From positions 1-35,983 of the forward strand of contig JAAVHJ010000067.1 in assembly GCA_014799805.1 (NCBI GenBank): a DNA stretch of 35,983 bases. The letters are read 5' to 3'. Below are positions 18,001 to 24,936 of the stretch, one piece after another. The stretch's first letter is position 1; every line of letters begins with the position of its first letter. The position numbers and the translations under genes are program-made. The notes under the pieces were generated by a model. That model did no database searches. It had not been told where the DNA came from and was given only the letters and a program-made list of their open reading frames with translations. This stretch comes from Ruminococcus sp. (lineage in GTDB: Bacteria > Bacillota > Clostridia > Oscillospirales > Ruminococcaceae).

Positions 18001-18696
18001 AAAGGCATTATTTTAGATAACGCAAATTATACACAACTTATTAATTGCGAAGTTTATCATACGGGGACAGAGGGCATTCATATTCGTGATGGTAGTTCTA
18101 ATTGTATCATTGATAGCTGTAAAGTACATGATACAGGGCTTGTAAAAGCTGGCTATGGTGAGGGGATTTATATCGGCAGTGCAAAAAGTACAACAGAATA
18201 TGAACATGCTTGCGATAATAATATTATTAGAAATTGCGAATTAGGACAAAATATTTCTGCTGAATGCATTGATGTAAAAGAATATACAACAGGAACTATT
18301 ATTGAATATTGTACTTTTGACGGAACAGGCTGTTCAGGTGAAAATTATGCAAAGGCTTTTGTAAATATTAAAGGCAATGATTGTATTCTAAGATATTGTA
18401 CAGGCTATCGAAATAACTGTGATAAAATCACACGGGCTTTTGAACAAAATGATGTTGTTGAGGGTTGGGGACAAAATGCTTATGTCTATGGCAATAAAGT
18501 TTATATGGATATTGCTCAAAATGCAGACGGCAAAAAAATGTATTTCTTAAGTGCATGGGATTGTTCCTGTACTGTGTGGGATAATTATATTGCATATGAT
18601 AGTAATTTATTTTCTATTGATAATCCTGATGACCAGTGGAATTATTATAATTCTAATTTCATTACTTACGGTGACAGTAGTTATGAAAACAAATAA
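15040..18696 (+). CDS. Secreted M6-like metalloprotease with tandem dockerins and a C-terminal beta-helix
   Basis: A 1218-aa exported protein. A signal peptide covers residues 1-31 (likely cut after ATA). The first domain carries HEFLHSLGYPD at 204-214, the HExxHxxGxxD zinc motif of M6/metzincin proteases, followed by GLWDIMASN, whose Met fits a Met-turn. Residues about 415-735 are strand-rich and propeller-like, without a named family. Two dockerins lie at about 741-802 and 823-883, then eight Asn (884-891), then a right-handed parallel beta-helix (about 892-1218) with repeated N-C and I-I-x-N-C strands, as in pectate lyase or chondroitinase-type folds. It is probably docked on a cellulosome scaffold by cohesins. 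No other cellulosome gene is nearby, so its target polymer is unknown. Confidence 0.88.
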   Translation: MKKIELFKKLALATMTQALLLFSMPVMPATAKNTTEQLHNIVLFAQFNSLAESNFMQERTEDMISMCNATDTLHSLSGYINAISYHQMQVTSYFPQMQNNIIIPYVMQASENNYLTCEQIAIEILQNITIPDNISMDANSDGIVDNIILVVDGEAKDMNSPLWARAFSLNGMQLNGLAVNRVNIQNSSQLFENQITGAEGVLCHEFLHSLGYPDLYRNDRTGTPVGLWDIMASNSVFLQYPLAYHRAKISNWLDSEDITKTGTYTIYPASSDNGNRLYLLKTPLSDTEFFAIEYRKQSARYSNELDTKIYGTGLVIYRVNTEIDGNFKSDQDEIYIFRPEETALDAGEGNIFLSNYGGTNAPDSIGSLDWNADITENALVYSNGTNSGIYIHDIIMNEEALTFSVDFADVSEAKLWESVNHNLENNKPYQLATSNDNTVYLITSDNNYAQLYQLDDNKLIKTGNLLGSGQYMDMNQPKLVCSGNTPYVLYQDKNFILHVCKYDTVSGIWTEIYKTTELAQYADIIADNHKLYVTYTTGNFPYALHAVCYDTQIEKSEIIGNTIATNACNMSIAILNHNPVIAYRDINDENKPKLAIYENHNWQITTISDNACGTVSMTSDGNTAWIAPSGNGKAVYQFSDKKLTAYPLPESISENIFTQVPILINNKCYLAVNTQNPDELAVYYLNNTNWELTGNLLATDIVNSLSLTYSKQILYCSYYTDNGTAIIRQLKLDSLNQNNSHTGDINADGKFDILDIILLKKWLLAVPDTTLADWQAGDLSQDGILNIFDFCKMKYMLLQELEKNTNSANYQNAPDTKSSEIIHTGDINADGEFDMLDIILLKKWLLAVPDTKLDDWQAGDFYEDNKLNIFDFCKMKYMLLQKLNNNNNNNNIIHVTNSDELQNALEQAKAGDEIILASGTYIYHGETSKGRTFTGTADGTEENPIILRSENPDKPAILEGATIDSNYGLTITGDYWIVKDIIITNSSKGIILDNANYTQLINCEVYHTGTEGIHIRDGSSNCIIDSCKVHDTGLVKAGYGEGIYIGSAKSTTEYEHACDNNIIRNCELGQNISAECIDVKEYTTGTIIEYCTFDGTGCSGENYAKAFVNIKGNDCILRYCTGYRNNCDKITRAFEQNDVVEGWGQNAYVYGNKVYMDIAQNADGKKMYFLSAWDCSCTVWDNYIAYDSNLFSIDNPDDQWNYYNSNFITYGDSSYENK
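17260..17445 (+). repeat. Dockerin module 1 coding repeat
   Basis: Encodes residues about 741-802. The first calcium loop is D-x-N-A-D-G-x-F-D-x-x-D, a full match; the second is D-L-S-Q-D-G-x-L-N-x-x-D. It is a tandem copy of the module at 17506-17688, with long stretches identical in protein and synonymous changes in DNA. Confidence 0.85.
17506..17688 (+). repeat. Dockerin module 2 coding repeat
   Basis: Encodes residues about 823-883. The first loop is intact (GDINADGEFDMLD). The second reads D-F-Y-E-D-N-K-L-N-I-F-D: tyrosine replaces the third-position ligand and Asn replaces the loop Gly, so calcium binding there may be weak. Confidence 0.85.
17689..17712 (+). repeat. (AAT)8 tract encoding an Asn linker
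   Basis: Eight perfect AAT triplets give Asn884-891 between the second dockerin and the beta-helix. Copy-number change would alter linker length but not the reading frame. Confidence 0.9.
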
Positions 18697-18726
18697 GCAT
18701 AAATAATATTTTTTGGAGGAATAAAA

Positions 18727-19202
18727 ATGATAACAGATATTTTTGAAAAGAATACAATTTTAGAATCTAATCGGTTGTTATTAAGACCTCTAGAAAAAAG
18801 TGATATATTAGATATTTATGAAATATTTTCAGATGAACTTGTCATGAAATATTATGATTTGTTATGAAAATATTACGGAAGCAGAAAATCGAATAAAAAA
18901 CTAGTGAGAACATGTGGCTTTTTTGCTTTTTCTGAAAATGCTAAAAAAGCCGAAATAGGTTATGAACTTAATAAAAATTACTGGCATAGTGGATTTACGT
19001 CAGAAGCACTTGAAATGATATTGAAATTTATTTTTATAAATTCGGAGATAAACAGGATAGAGGCATTTGTGGAAATTCCAAATATAGCATCGTATATGAA
19101 AAAACTGTAAAAAAGGGTTTTGTTGACGAAATATTAAATCAAGCATATCTTGAATTAACAAAAATATTTGAATATTATAATGATAATGCAAGTCTAAATT
19201 AA
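18727..19202 (+). pseudogene. Frameshifted GNAT (RimJ/RimL-like) acetyltransferase remnant
   Basis: A GGAGG site precedes an ATG that gives 46 codons ending in a stop at 18865 (LLLRPLEKSDILDIYEIFSDELVMKYYD, cited as the typical RimJ/RimL start). The reading then shifts frame: YENITEAENRIK at about 18863-18900, then CGFFAFSENAKKAEIGYELN and WHSGFTSEALEMILKFIF at 18913-19066 in the original frame, then EKTVKKGFVDEILNQAYLE at about 19090-19150 in a third frame. Pieces of a GNAT enzyme therefore appear in order but in three frames, with stops between. Either the gene is dead or the assembly has indels here. Confidence 0.85.
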
Positions 19203-19216
19203 TGGAGGAAAAAGAG

Positions 19217-19777
19217 TTGAAATATATAGCCACTAAAACTTTAGAGCTTAGGCTAAAAGCATTACTTTTACTTGATGAAATTATGACACCTCCAGAACAT
19301 GATTATTTACGAATCATAAATTCTGGTAATGATGGGCAGGTACTTTGGTATATCATTGATAATGGTAGTGGGGATTCTTTAATGATTTTATTTATAAATC
19401 AAGATGTTTTTATAAAAGGATTTGACCATGAAAGCGAATTGAATCAATTTGCTGCTAAAGAATGGGATAATGAATTTTTTACAAAAATATTTGCAGGAGT
19501 TCCAGATAATTTAATGAAACTTTTGACGAAAGAGGAACGTGATGAAACTACTTTTTGCATGTGGTATTTAAGCGACGTGAAAAAATGGCATGAAAATAAA
19601 ATTTCAGATAATGATGGCGGAAAATCTTGGCTATTGAGATACATCCCACAAAGTGCTGATCAATTCCTTGAATGGGCAGAGGATTATTATGGAAAGTCCT
19701 TCAATTCGATTGTGATGGAAAAATTATTTAATTCGGCGGAACTTTCAGCCAATGATAAAGCCATATTAAAACAATAA
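19217..19777 (+). CDS. Unrecognised 186-aa soluble acidic protein
   Basis: No family recognised with confidence. The likely start is TTG at 19217, eight bases after GGAGG; the ATG at 19202 overlaps that ribosome site and the stop of the broken GNAT gene. The sequence is Trp- and Asp-rich, with VLWYIIDNGSGDSLMILFIN near residue 45 (a WYxIDNGxGD pattern) and WLLRYIPQSADQFLEWAEDYYG near the end. No signal peptide or membrane helix. Its size, acidity and solo occurrence beside decayed genes resemble orphan immunity proteins of polymorphic toxin systems, but no toxin is present; this is an inference only. Confidence 0.65.
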   Translation: MKYIATKTLELRLKALLLLDEIMTPPEHDYLRIINSGNDGQVLWYIIDNGSGDSLMILFINQDVFIKGFDHESELNQFAAKEWDNEFFTKIFAGVPDNLMKLLTKEERDETTFCMWYLSDVKKWHENKISDNDGGKSWLLRYIPQSADQFLEWAEDYYGKSFNSIVMEKLFNSAELSANDKAILKQ

Positions 19778-19805
19778 TTGTCAAAAGAAGAAAGGAGATA
19801 AAAAT

Positions 19806-20246
19806 ATGATATGGCTAAAATCAAGTGATTATAAAAAACAGAAATATATAGTGTTAAGATTACACGCACCTAAAAGTGAAAAAATTCTATTGGATTTTAA
19901 TCCTCTTAAGATTTCTAATGCACCTAACTGGAATCCAGCATGGGAAGAATGGCATTGTTATTCTACACCCTTAAGAATATATAAGCAAGATTATGAATGT
20001 TTAATTGATTATTTTAATAGAATATATCCTATTAAAGACGCATTTGATGGAACACTTGAACCTGTTTTTGATGTCTGTTTTGATAATTGGATTGGGAAAG
20101 AAGACTGGATTAAAATCATTACTGAAATAGAACAAGAATTAGACAGCTTTTCTGTTGATAAAAAGCTTTTTTTTGAAGATTTTCTTAAATGGCTCAAAGA
20201 AGCACTTAGCTTTAGCTCTATTATTGTTGTTGAAGGAAATTTGTAA
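19806..20246 (+). CDS. Unrecognised 146-aa soluble protein
   Basis: Not recognised. A strong AAAGGAGAT site precedes the ATG by six bases. The protein is small and acidic, with many aromatic residues (NWNPAWEEWHCYSTPL at about 41-56, DNWIGKEDWIKII at about 96-108) and a helical C-terminal half. No membrane helix. It follows the preceding unknown gene by 28 bases, and its stop codon overlaps the start of a broken small membrane gene (TAATG), so the three were probably one transcription unit. Orphan immunity-type role is possible but unproven. Confidence 0.65.
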   Translation: MIWLKSSDYKKQKYIVLRLHAPKSEKILLDFNPLKISNAPNWNPAWEEWHCYSTPLRIYKQDYECLIDYFNRIYPIKDAFDGTLEPVFDVCFDNWIGKEDWIKIITEIEQELDSFSVDKKLFFEDFLKWLKEALSFSSIIVVEGNL

Positions 20247-20406
20247 TGATGAAAAAATCAGAATAATCATATTATTTATAATAAGCTGTTTTGCAATATA
20301 ATTCATATGTAAGCCTATATATTATCGCTTAAAGGAAAATATTAAAGTAATGATTAATAATAAAGTATATGATGTGCAGGAAACAGAAATTTTTTTGAGA
20401 CTTTAA
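20246..20406 (+). pseudogene. Broken small membrane-protein gene
   Basis: The ATG overlaps the previous stop (TAATG) and has GAAGGA about ten bases upstream. Reading MMKK, then shifting by one base in the A6 run, gives IRIIILFIISCFAI (a membrane helix), an in-frame TAA, then FICKPIYYRLKEN and KVMINNKVYDVQETEIFLRL to a stop at 20404-20406. One frameshift and one nonsense codon thus interrupt a roughly 53-codon gene. The family is unknown. Confidence 0.5.
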
Positions 20407-20470
20407 AGAAATGCTATTATTTTCTAATAATCAAAATTTTTTAAGAATTATTTAAGATTTCGTCATTTTG

Positions 20471-20499
20471 TTGCAAAATGGATAATCTTGTGATATAAT
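20471..20499 (+). promoter_or_regulatory. Sigma-A promoter of the VanZ-family gene
   Basis: TTGCAA (20471-20476), 17 bases, TATAAT (20494-20499), about 35 bases before the TTG start. Confidence 0.8.
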
Positions 20500-20534
20500 A
20501 ATTTCAAGCAAATAAAAAATCGGAGGAATACAAT

Positions 20535-21161
20535 TTGAATTATTTTATTTTTTATATTTATGAATTTTTAGCATCATTTACGCCATTTTTGATAATTCTA
20601 ATATTTTTTAATCACTCACATAAAAAACAAAAATTACAAATTCCCAAGTTTTATAATATCCTGCTAATTATTTTTGCATGTTATCTCATTGGTGTATATC
20701 ATTTTACTGGAGCGGGGACATTTTATGAAATTGCAACTTATCAATTAGAAATCAGAAAAGACAAAATTAATCTTGTTCCATTTTCTAATACAATTGATAT
20801 CATTGCCTATTTGCTAAATATTATATTATTTATTCCATTAGGTTTTTTAATTCCTGTGTTATGGAAAAAAATAAATAAATTTATTTATATATTAGGTATT
20901 GGCTTTTTATTTTCTGTTTTCATAGAAACAACTCAATTAATTAATAATAGACAAACAGATATTGATGATGTGATATTAAATACATTAGGTGCAGTGATTG
21001 GATTTATATTATATAAAATATGCAAGTATTATTTAAAACAAAAATTTCAGCTAACTGTTATTCATACGATAGCATTACCAGTTTGTATTTTAGTTATATT
21101 TACTGGAAGATTTTTATTATTTAACGAAATGGGACTTGCAAAAATGCTATATCATTTTTAA
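20535..21161 (+). CDS. VanZ-family membrane protein
   Basis: A 208-aa integral membrane protein with about five hydrophobic segments. The VanZ signature is clear: INLVPFSNTIDII in the first half, LNIILFIPLGFLIP, then FIETTQLINNRQTDIDDVIL and NTLGAVIGF. VanZ of glycopeptide-resistance clusters gives low-level teicoplanin resistance; most family members, like this one, are not beside van genes and their role is unknown. The start is TTG, preceded by CGGAGGA. It has its own promoter and converges on tyrS with a shared terminator. Its base composition is even more AT-rich than its neighbours. Confidence 0.88.
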   Translation: MNYFIFYIYEFLASFTPFLIILIFFNHSHKKQKLQIPKFYNILLIIFACYLIGVYHFTGAGTFYEIATYQLEIRKDKINLVPFSNTIDIIAYLLNIILFIPLGFLIPVLWKKINKFIYILGIGFLFSVFIETTQLINNRQTDIDDVILNTLGAVIGFILYKICKYYLKQKFQLTVIHTIALPVCILVIFTGRFLLFNEMGLAKMLYHF

Positions 21162-21203
21162 AAATTAACAGCTCCAAAAAAATAAACTGGAGCTGTTAAT
21201 TTT
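21161..21203. terminator. Bidirectional terminator between vanZ-like gene and tyrS
   Basis: A perfect 16-bp inverted repeat: AAAATTAACAGCTCCA (21161-21176) and its complement (21188-21203) around 11 bases. A and T flanks provide the U run on both strands. Confidence 0.92.
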
Positions 21204-21220
21204 ATATTATTATTTTAAAA

Positions 21221-22438
21221 TTATTTTAAAATCACTTTATGAAATATTTTCTTTCCTTTTTTAATAATTACTTCAGGATTAATTGCAATATTGGCTTTTG
21301 GGTCAGTAATTTTTTCTTGATTAATGCTAATTCCACCTTGTTGCACAAGTCTTCTGCCCTCTGATTTGGTCGGTACAAGCTTTGTTTCTACAAGCAAATC
21401 TAAAATATTAATCACATTATCAATTAATTTGTCTGCTGTTAGCTCTGTCGTTGGCATATTTTCAGAAACACCTGCACCACCAAAAACAGCTTTTGATGTT
21501 TCTAATGCTTTTTTTGCTTCCTCTTTGCCATGCACAAGCGCTGTTAATTCATAGGCAAGTAATTCTTTTGCTTTGTTAAATTCTGCACCCTCCAGATTTT
21601 TTTCCATTTCTTCAATTTGTTCTACAGGAACAAAAGTTAACATTTTTAAGCATTTGATTACATCAGCGTCAGCGACATTTCGCCAGTACTGGAAAAATTC
21701 ATAAGGACTTGTTTTTTCTGCATCAAGCCAAACTGCACCTTTTTCAGTTTTGCCCATTTTTTTACCCTCTGAATTTAATAACAATGTAATTGTCATAGCA
21801 TAAGCATCTTTGCCAAGTTTACGGCGAATTAATTCTGTACCACCAAGCATATTTGCCCATTGGTCATCACCGCCGAATTGCATATTACAGCCGTAATCCT
21901 GATATAATCTATAAAAATCATAGCTTTGCATAATCATATAATTAAATTCAAAGAAAGTCAGACCTTTGTCCCATCTTTGCTTATAGCATTCATGAGAAAG
22001 CATTCTGTTTACTGTAAAATGCGGACCTACTTCACGCAACAACTCTACATAATTCAAATCTAAAAGCCAATCTGCATTATTGACAGCAATTGCCTTGCCA
22101 TCTGAGAAATCAATAAATTTACTCATTTGTTTCAAGAAACAATCTACATTATGTTGAATTGTTTCTATTGTCATCATCTTACGCATATCAGATTTACCAG
22201 ATGGGTCGCCAATCATACCAGTTCCGCCACCGAGTAAAACAATTGGCTTATTACCTGCCATTTGTAAGCGTTTCATTAAACATAATGCCATGAAATGCCC
22301 TACATGTAAAGAATCTGCTGTTGGGTCGAAGCCAATATAAAAAGTTGCTTTGCCAGTATTAATTAGCTCCTCAATTTCTTCTTTGTCCGTCAACTGTGCT
22401 AACAGTCCACGGCGTTCTAATTCTTCAAAAACTGTCAT
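21221..22438 (-). CDS. tyrS: Tyrosyl-tRNA synthetase
   Basis: A 405-aa class I synthetase that charges tRNA-Tyr. The HIGH motif reads HVGH at residues 45-48, the tyrosine pocket includes GFDPTADSLHVG and QSYDFYRLYQ, FGGDDQWANM binds tyrosine, and the KMSKS motif is KMGKT at 227-231. An S4-type RNA-binding domain closes the protein (about 340-405, SEGRRLVQQGGISIN). It has its own AAAGGAG site. It is the second gene of a T-box transcript, downstream of a small membrane-protein gene, and so should be induced when uncharged tRNA-Tyr builds up. Confidence 0.97.
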   Translation of the reverse strand: MTVFEELERRGLLAQLTDKEEIEELINTGKATFYIGFDPTADSLHVGHFMALCLMKRLQMAGNKPIVLLGGGTGMIGDPSGKSDMRKMMTIETIQHNVDCFLKQMSKFIDFSDGKAIAVNNADWLLDLNYVELLREVGPHFTVNRMLSHECYKQRWDKGLTFFEFNYMIMQSYDFYRLYQDYGCNMQFGGDDQWANMLGGTELIRRKLGKDAYAMTITLLLNSEGKKMGKTEKGAVWLDAEKTSPYEFFQYWRNVADADVIKCLKMLTFVPVEQIEEMEKNLEGAEFNKAKELLAYELTALVHGKEEAKKALETSKAVFGGAGVSENMPTTELTADKLIDNVINILDLLVETKLVPTKSEGRRLVQQGGISINQEKITDPKANIAINPEVIIKKGKKIFHKVILK

Positions 22439-22479
22439 AATTTTAAGATACTCCTTTTCTTAAAAATAAAATTTATCTA

Positions 22480-22773
22480 TTATTCTGCTGGTGACAGAAC
22501 AACATCTGCATGGTTCGGCACAAATTTAACAGAATCATAAATTTTGATAATACCAAAAATTTTAATTTCTGTACCGATTTTTTTCCCGAACCAATGAGAA
22601 CCTTGAAATATGTCACAGGCATTATTATCATGGTATTTTACTATCTGATAAGCAATTGCCCTGTATTCTTTTCTGCCATTATTGCTATCATATTTTACAG
22701 GAATCAGCATGGCAACCATTACTAAAATTAGCAAAATCCATGCTTTTTTTCTCATGTTACTATTTGTTTTCAT
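22480..22773 (-). CDS. Small membrane-anchored or secreted protein under the Tyr T-box
   Basis: A 97-aa protein with a basic start (MKTNSNMRKK), one hydrophobic helix at about residues 11-24 and a soluble tail with RKEYRAIAYQIVKYHD and IKIFGIIKIYDSVKF. I recall similar short conserved proteins with an EYxAxxYxVxK pattern and a late IxxIY motif in Firmicutes, but no function is known to me. The ATG at 22773 is chosen because AAAGGAG lies nine bases upstream; the longer frame runs back through the T-box. It stands between the T-box terminator and tyrS with no promoter or terminator after it, so it is co-regulated with tyrS. Confidence 0.75.
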   Translation of the reverse strand: MKTNSNMRKKAWILLILVMVAMLIPVKYDSNNGRKEYRAIAYQIVKYHDNNACDIFQGSHWFGKKIGTEIKIFGIIKIYDSVKFVPNHADVVLSPAE

Positions 22774-22795
22774 AACATTCTGCTCCTTTACAACC

Positions 22796-23059
22796 ATAAC
22801 AAAAATCCCCCCTGCAAAAACATGCAGAGGGCGATTAAAACCGCTGTACCACCTCAATTTGTCAGCCAAAATATCTGGCGAACCTTGACTATGCAATAAC
22901 GAGCATAACTCCGTATTTTCCTAATAAATTATAATATATCTTTCAGAAAATCCGCTCCAGAATGTATTTCATGAAATCCTGATTTATGCCTTGCACCAAA
23001 CGGCATTTCTCTGTAATCAGAATATTTCATTACTTTTTTCTATCACAGCGTTTATCATA
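22796..23059 (-). promoter_or_regulatory. Tyrosine-specific T-box riboswitch
   Basis: On the minus strand the leader shows the T-box parts in order: an AGAGA-type element (ACAGAGAAATGCC), GGTG in stem I, the specifier region GAAATACATT with codon TAC (22964-22966, tyrosine) and TGGAGCGG after it, then the T-box core AGGTGGTACAGCGG (22841-22854), then a terminator CCCTCTGCA / TGCAGGGGG with a T run ending near 22801. Uncharged tRNA-Tyr would stabilise the antiterminator and allow reading into the small membrane-protein gene and tyrS. The TAC specifier agrees with tyrS downstream. Confidence 0.93.
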
Positions 23060-23065
23060 TAGTAT

Positions 23066-23094
23066 ATTTTATCATATTTTTTAAAATTTGTCAA
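23066..23094 (-). promoter_or_regulatory. Sigma-A promoter of the T-box/tyrS operon
   Basis: TTGACA (23089-23094), 17 bases, TAAAAT (23066-23071) on the minus strand. The -35 box begins just six bases after the stop codon of the 58-aa gene upstream. Confidence 0.88.
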
Positions 23095-23099
23095 GGGGT

Positions 23100-23276
23100 T
23101 TATTCTATTATCTCAAACATGCCCATCATGCCATGCAATCTAGTTCCCACATCACAGCCAAATGGCAATAATGCAATTGCGACTGGAAATAATTCTGGAT
23201 TATCCGCATCTAATTGTTTTAACTGTGCATAATCACCTTGAATATCTACAATTTCATAATCATGCATTTCTAGCAT
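23100..23276 (-). CDS. Conserved-looking 58-aa protein downstream of recN
   Basis: A 58-codon reading frame, MLEMHDYEIVDIQGDY at the start and LFPVAIALLPFGCDVGTRL in the middle, ending EIIE. AGGAGTG lies eight bases before the ATG. The pattern YEIVDIxGDYAxL followed by ALLPxGxDVGTxL looks like a small conserved Clostridia family that I recall but cannot name. It begins 10 bases after the recN stop on the same strand and ends directly at the next promoter, so it is the last gene of the asp23-to-recN operon. Confidence 0.75.
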   Translation of the reverse strand: MLEMHDYEIVDIQGDYAQLKQLDADNPELFPVAIALLPFGCDVGTRLHGMMGMFEIIE

Positions 23277-23286
23277 AATAACACTC

Positions 23287-24936
23287 CTATTCCTGAAAAA
23301 ATTTTAATTCTTCACGTGCATTTTCAAGCATAAGCTTGCTAGGATTTTCACCGCCCATAATTCTGGCAATTTCCTGTACACGACCGTCAAAATCCAGTAA
23401 ATGCACTTGTGTGATAGTTCTATCTTGTTCGTCATGTTTTTCTATCATGTAATGCGTATTTGCCATGACGGCAATCTGTGACAAATGTGTGACACAAAGT
23501 ACCTGTCGATTGCGACTAATTTCACGAAGTTTCACGCCAATTTTTTGAGCAGCTTTACCACTAACACCTGTGTCAATTTCATCAAAAATCAAAGTCGGAA
23601 TTTTATCTCTGTCAGCAATTACAGATTTCAAAGCCAGCATAATTCTTGATAGCTCACCGCCAGAAGCAATTTTAGAAATAGGCTTAGGCGTTTCGCCTTT
23701 ATTGGCTGAAATTAAAAATATCACAGAATCCCTGCCCTGAATGGTCAATTTGCCTTTTAATTGCTGAACAGTTAAAATAACATTCGGCATATCTAAAAAT
23801 TTCAATTCTTCCGCAACACGCTGAGAAAAAAATTTACCAGTTTGTTCCCGATAATCTGATAAAGCCTTTGCTTTTTCTGTCACATCAGCAAGTAATTCTG
23901 CTTTTTTAGATTCTAACGCTGCAATTTTATCTGAATTTTCTTCTAGGCAATTAATTTCTGCAATTGCATTATCATAAATATGTAATAATTCATCAAAATC
24001 ACAAAAAAATTGCTTTTTCGCCTGTGAAATAGCCGAATATCTTTGTCTTAACTGTGATATTTTCATTTCATCAATTGAAACATGTTCTGCTTGATTTTGC
24101 AAATCCTCTGCAATATCTTGTAATTCAATCAGACAAGCCTGCAATCTTGGCAAAATTTCTTGCATATCTGGATAGACATCTTCAATTTCTTGTAACAACT
24201 GTATCGCATTTTGAATATTATTATTTTCATTATCTAAAGCATTTGCACTATTAGACAAATGATAAATAATTCTCTCAGAATTTTCAGCTTGTATCAACGC
24301 ATTTTCTAATTCTTCTTCTTCGCCAATTTTGGGATTTAATGCACCAATTTCTTGAATCTGTTTTTGCAAAATTAATTTTTTTTGCTGACGTTTTTGTTGT
24401 TCTGATTTTAATTTTTTCAATTCTCTTGCAATATTCTGCAAATTTCTGAAAGATTCCTGATAGGCAATTAAAAATTCAGAATTACCGCCAAATTCGTCTA
24501 ATACTTGCAAATGATATTCAGGATTTAATAAAATCTGATTATCATGTTGTCCATGAATAGAAATTAACAACAAGCCTATTTCTTTTAAATTAGAGACAGT
24601 AGCTGTTTTGCCGTTAATTCTGCCAATGCTCCCGCCATCTGCCCGAATTTCTCTTGTGAGTGTAATTTGCCGTTCCTCACAAGCAACATGCATTTCAGAT
24701 AATAAATAAATCACACTATCAGGCAAATTTGTAAACAAAGCTGTAATACTTGCATATTTACAACCTGTACGCACCCAATCTTTAGAAACACGCTGTCCCA
24801 ATACAGCTTGAATTCCATGAATCAAAATAGATTTTCCTGCACCAGTTTCCCCTGTAAATACATGAAACGCTTGTTTAAAACTAATACAAGCTTTTTCAAT
24901 CACAGCAAGATTTTCAATATATAATTCTTCTAACAT
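23287..24936 (-). CDS. recN: DNA repair protein RecN
   Basis: A 549-aa SMC-like ATPase that acts early in double-strand break repair. The Walker A GETGAGKS is at residues 29-36, the start MLEELYIENLAVIEKA is typical, ISIHGQHDNQILLNP is the family motif before the coiled coils (about 150-360), and ASGGELSRIMLALK with LIFDEIDTGVSGKAA gives the ABC signature and Walker B. Length is normal. It overlaps argR by seven bases, the usual order in Firmicutes. Confidence 0.97.
   Translation of the reverse strand: MLEELYIENLAVIEKACISFKQAFHVFTGETGAGKSILIHGIQAVLGQRVSKDWVRTGCKYASITALFTNLPDSVIYLLSEMHVACEERQITLTREIRADGGSIGRINGKTATVSNLKEIGLLLISIHGQHDNQILLNPEYHLQVLDEFGGNSEFLIAYQESFRNLQNIARELKKLKSEQQKRQQKKLILQKQIQEIGALNPKIGEEEELENALIQAENSERIIYHLSNSANALDNENNNIQNAIQLLQEIEDVYPDMQEILPRLQACLIELQDIAEDLQNQAEHVSIDEMKISQLRQRYSAISQAKKQFFCDFDELLHIYDNAIAEINCLEENSDKIAALESKKAELLADVTEKAKALSDYREQTGKFFSQRVAEELKFLDMPNVILTVQQLKGKLTIQGRDSVIFLISANKGETPKPISKIASGGELSRIMLALKSVIADRDKIPTLIFDEIDTGVSGKAAQKIGVKLREISRNRQVLCVTHLSQIAVMANTHYMIEKHDEQDRTITQVHLLDFDGRVQEIARIMGGENPSKLMLENAREELKFFQE

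Noticed and set aside
22774-22896. Longer start for the small T-box-controlled protein
   Set aside because: It would translate through the T-box core and terminator; the ATG at 22773 has its own ribosome site.
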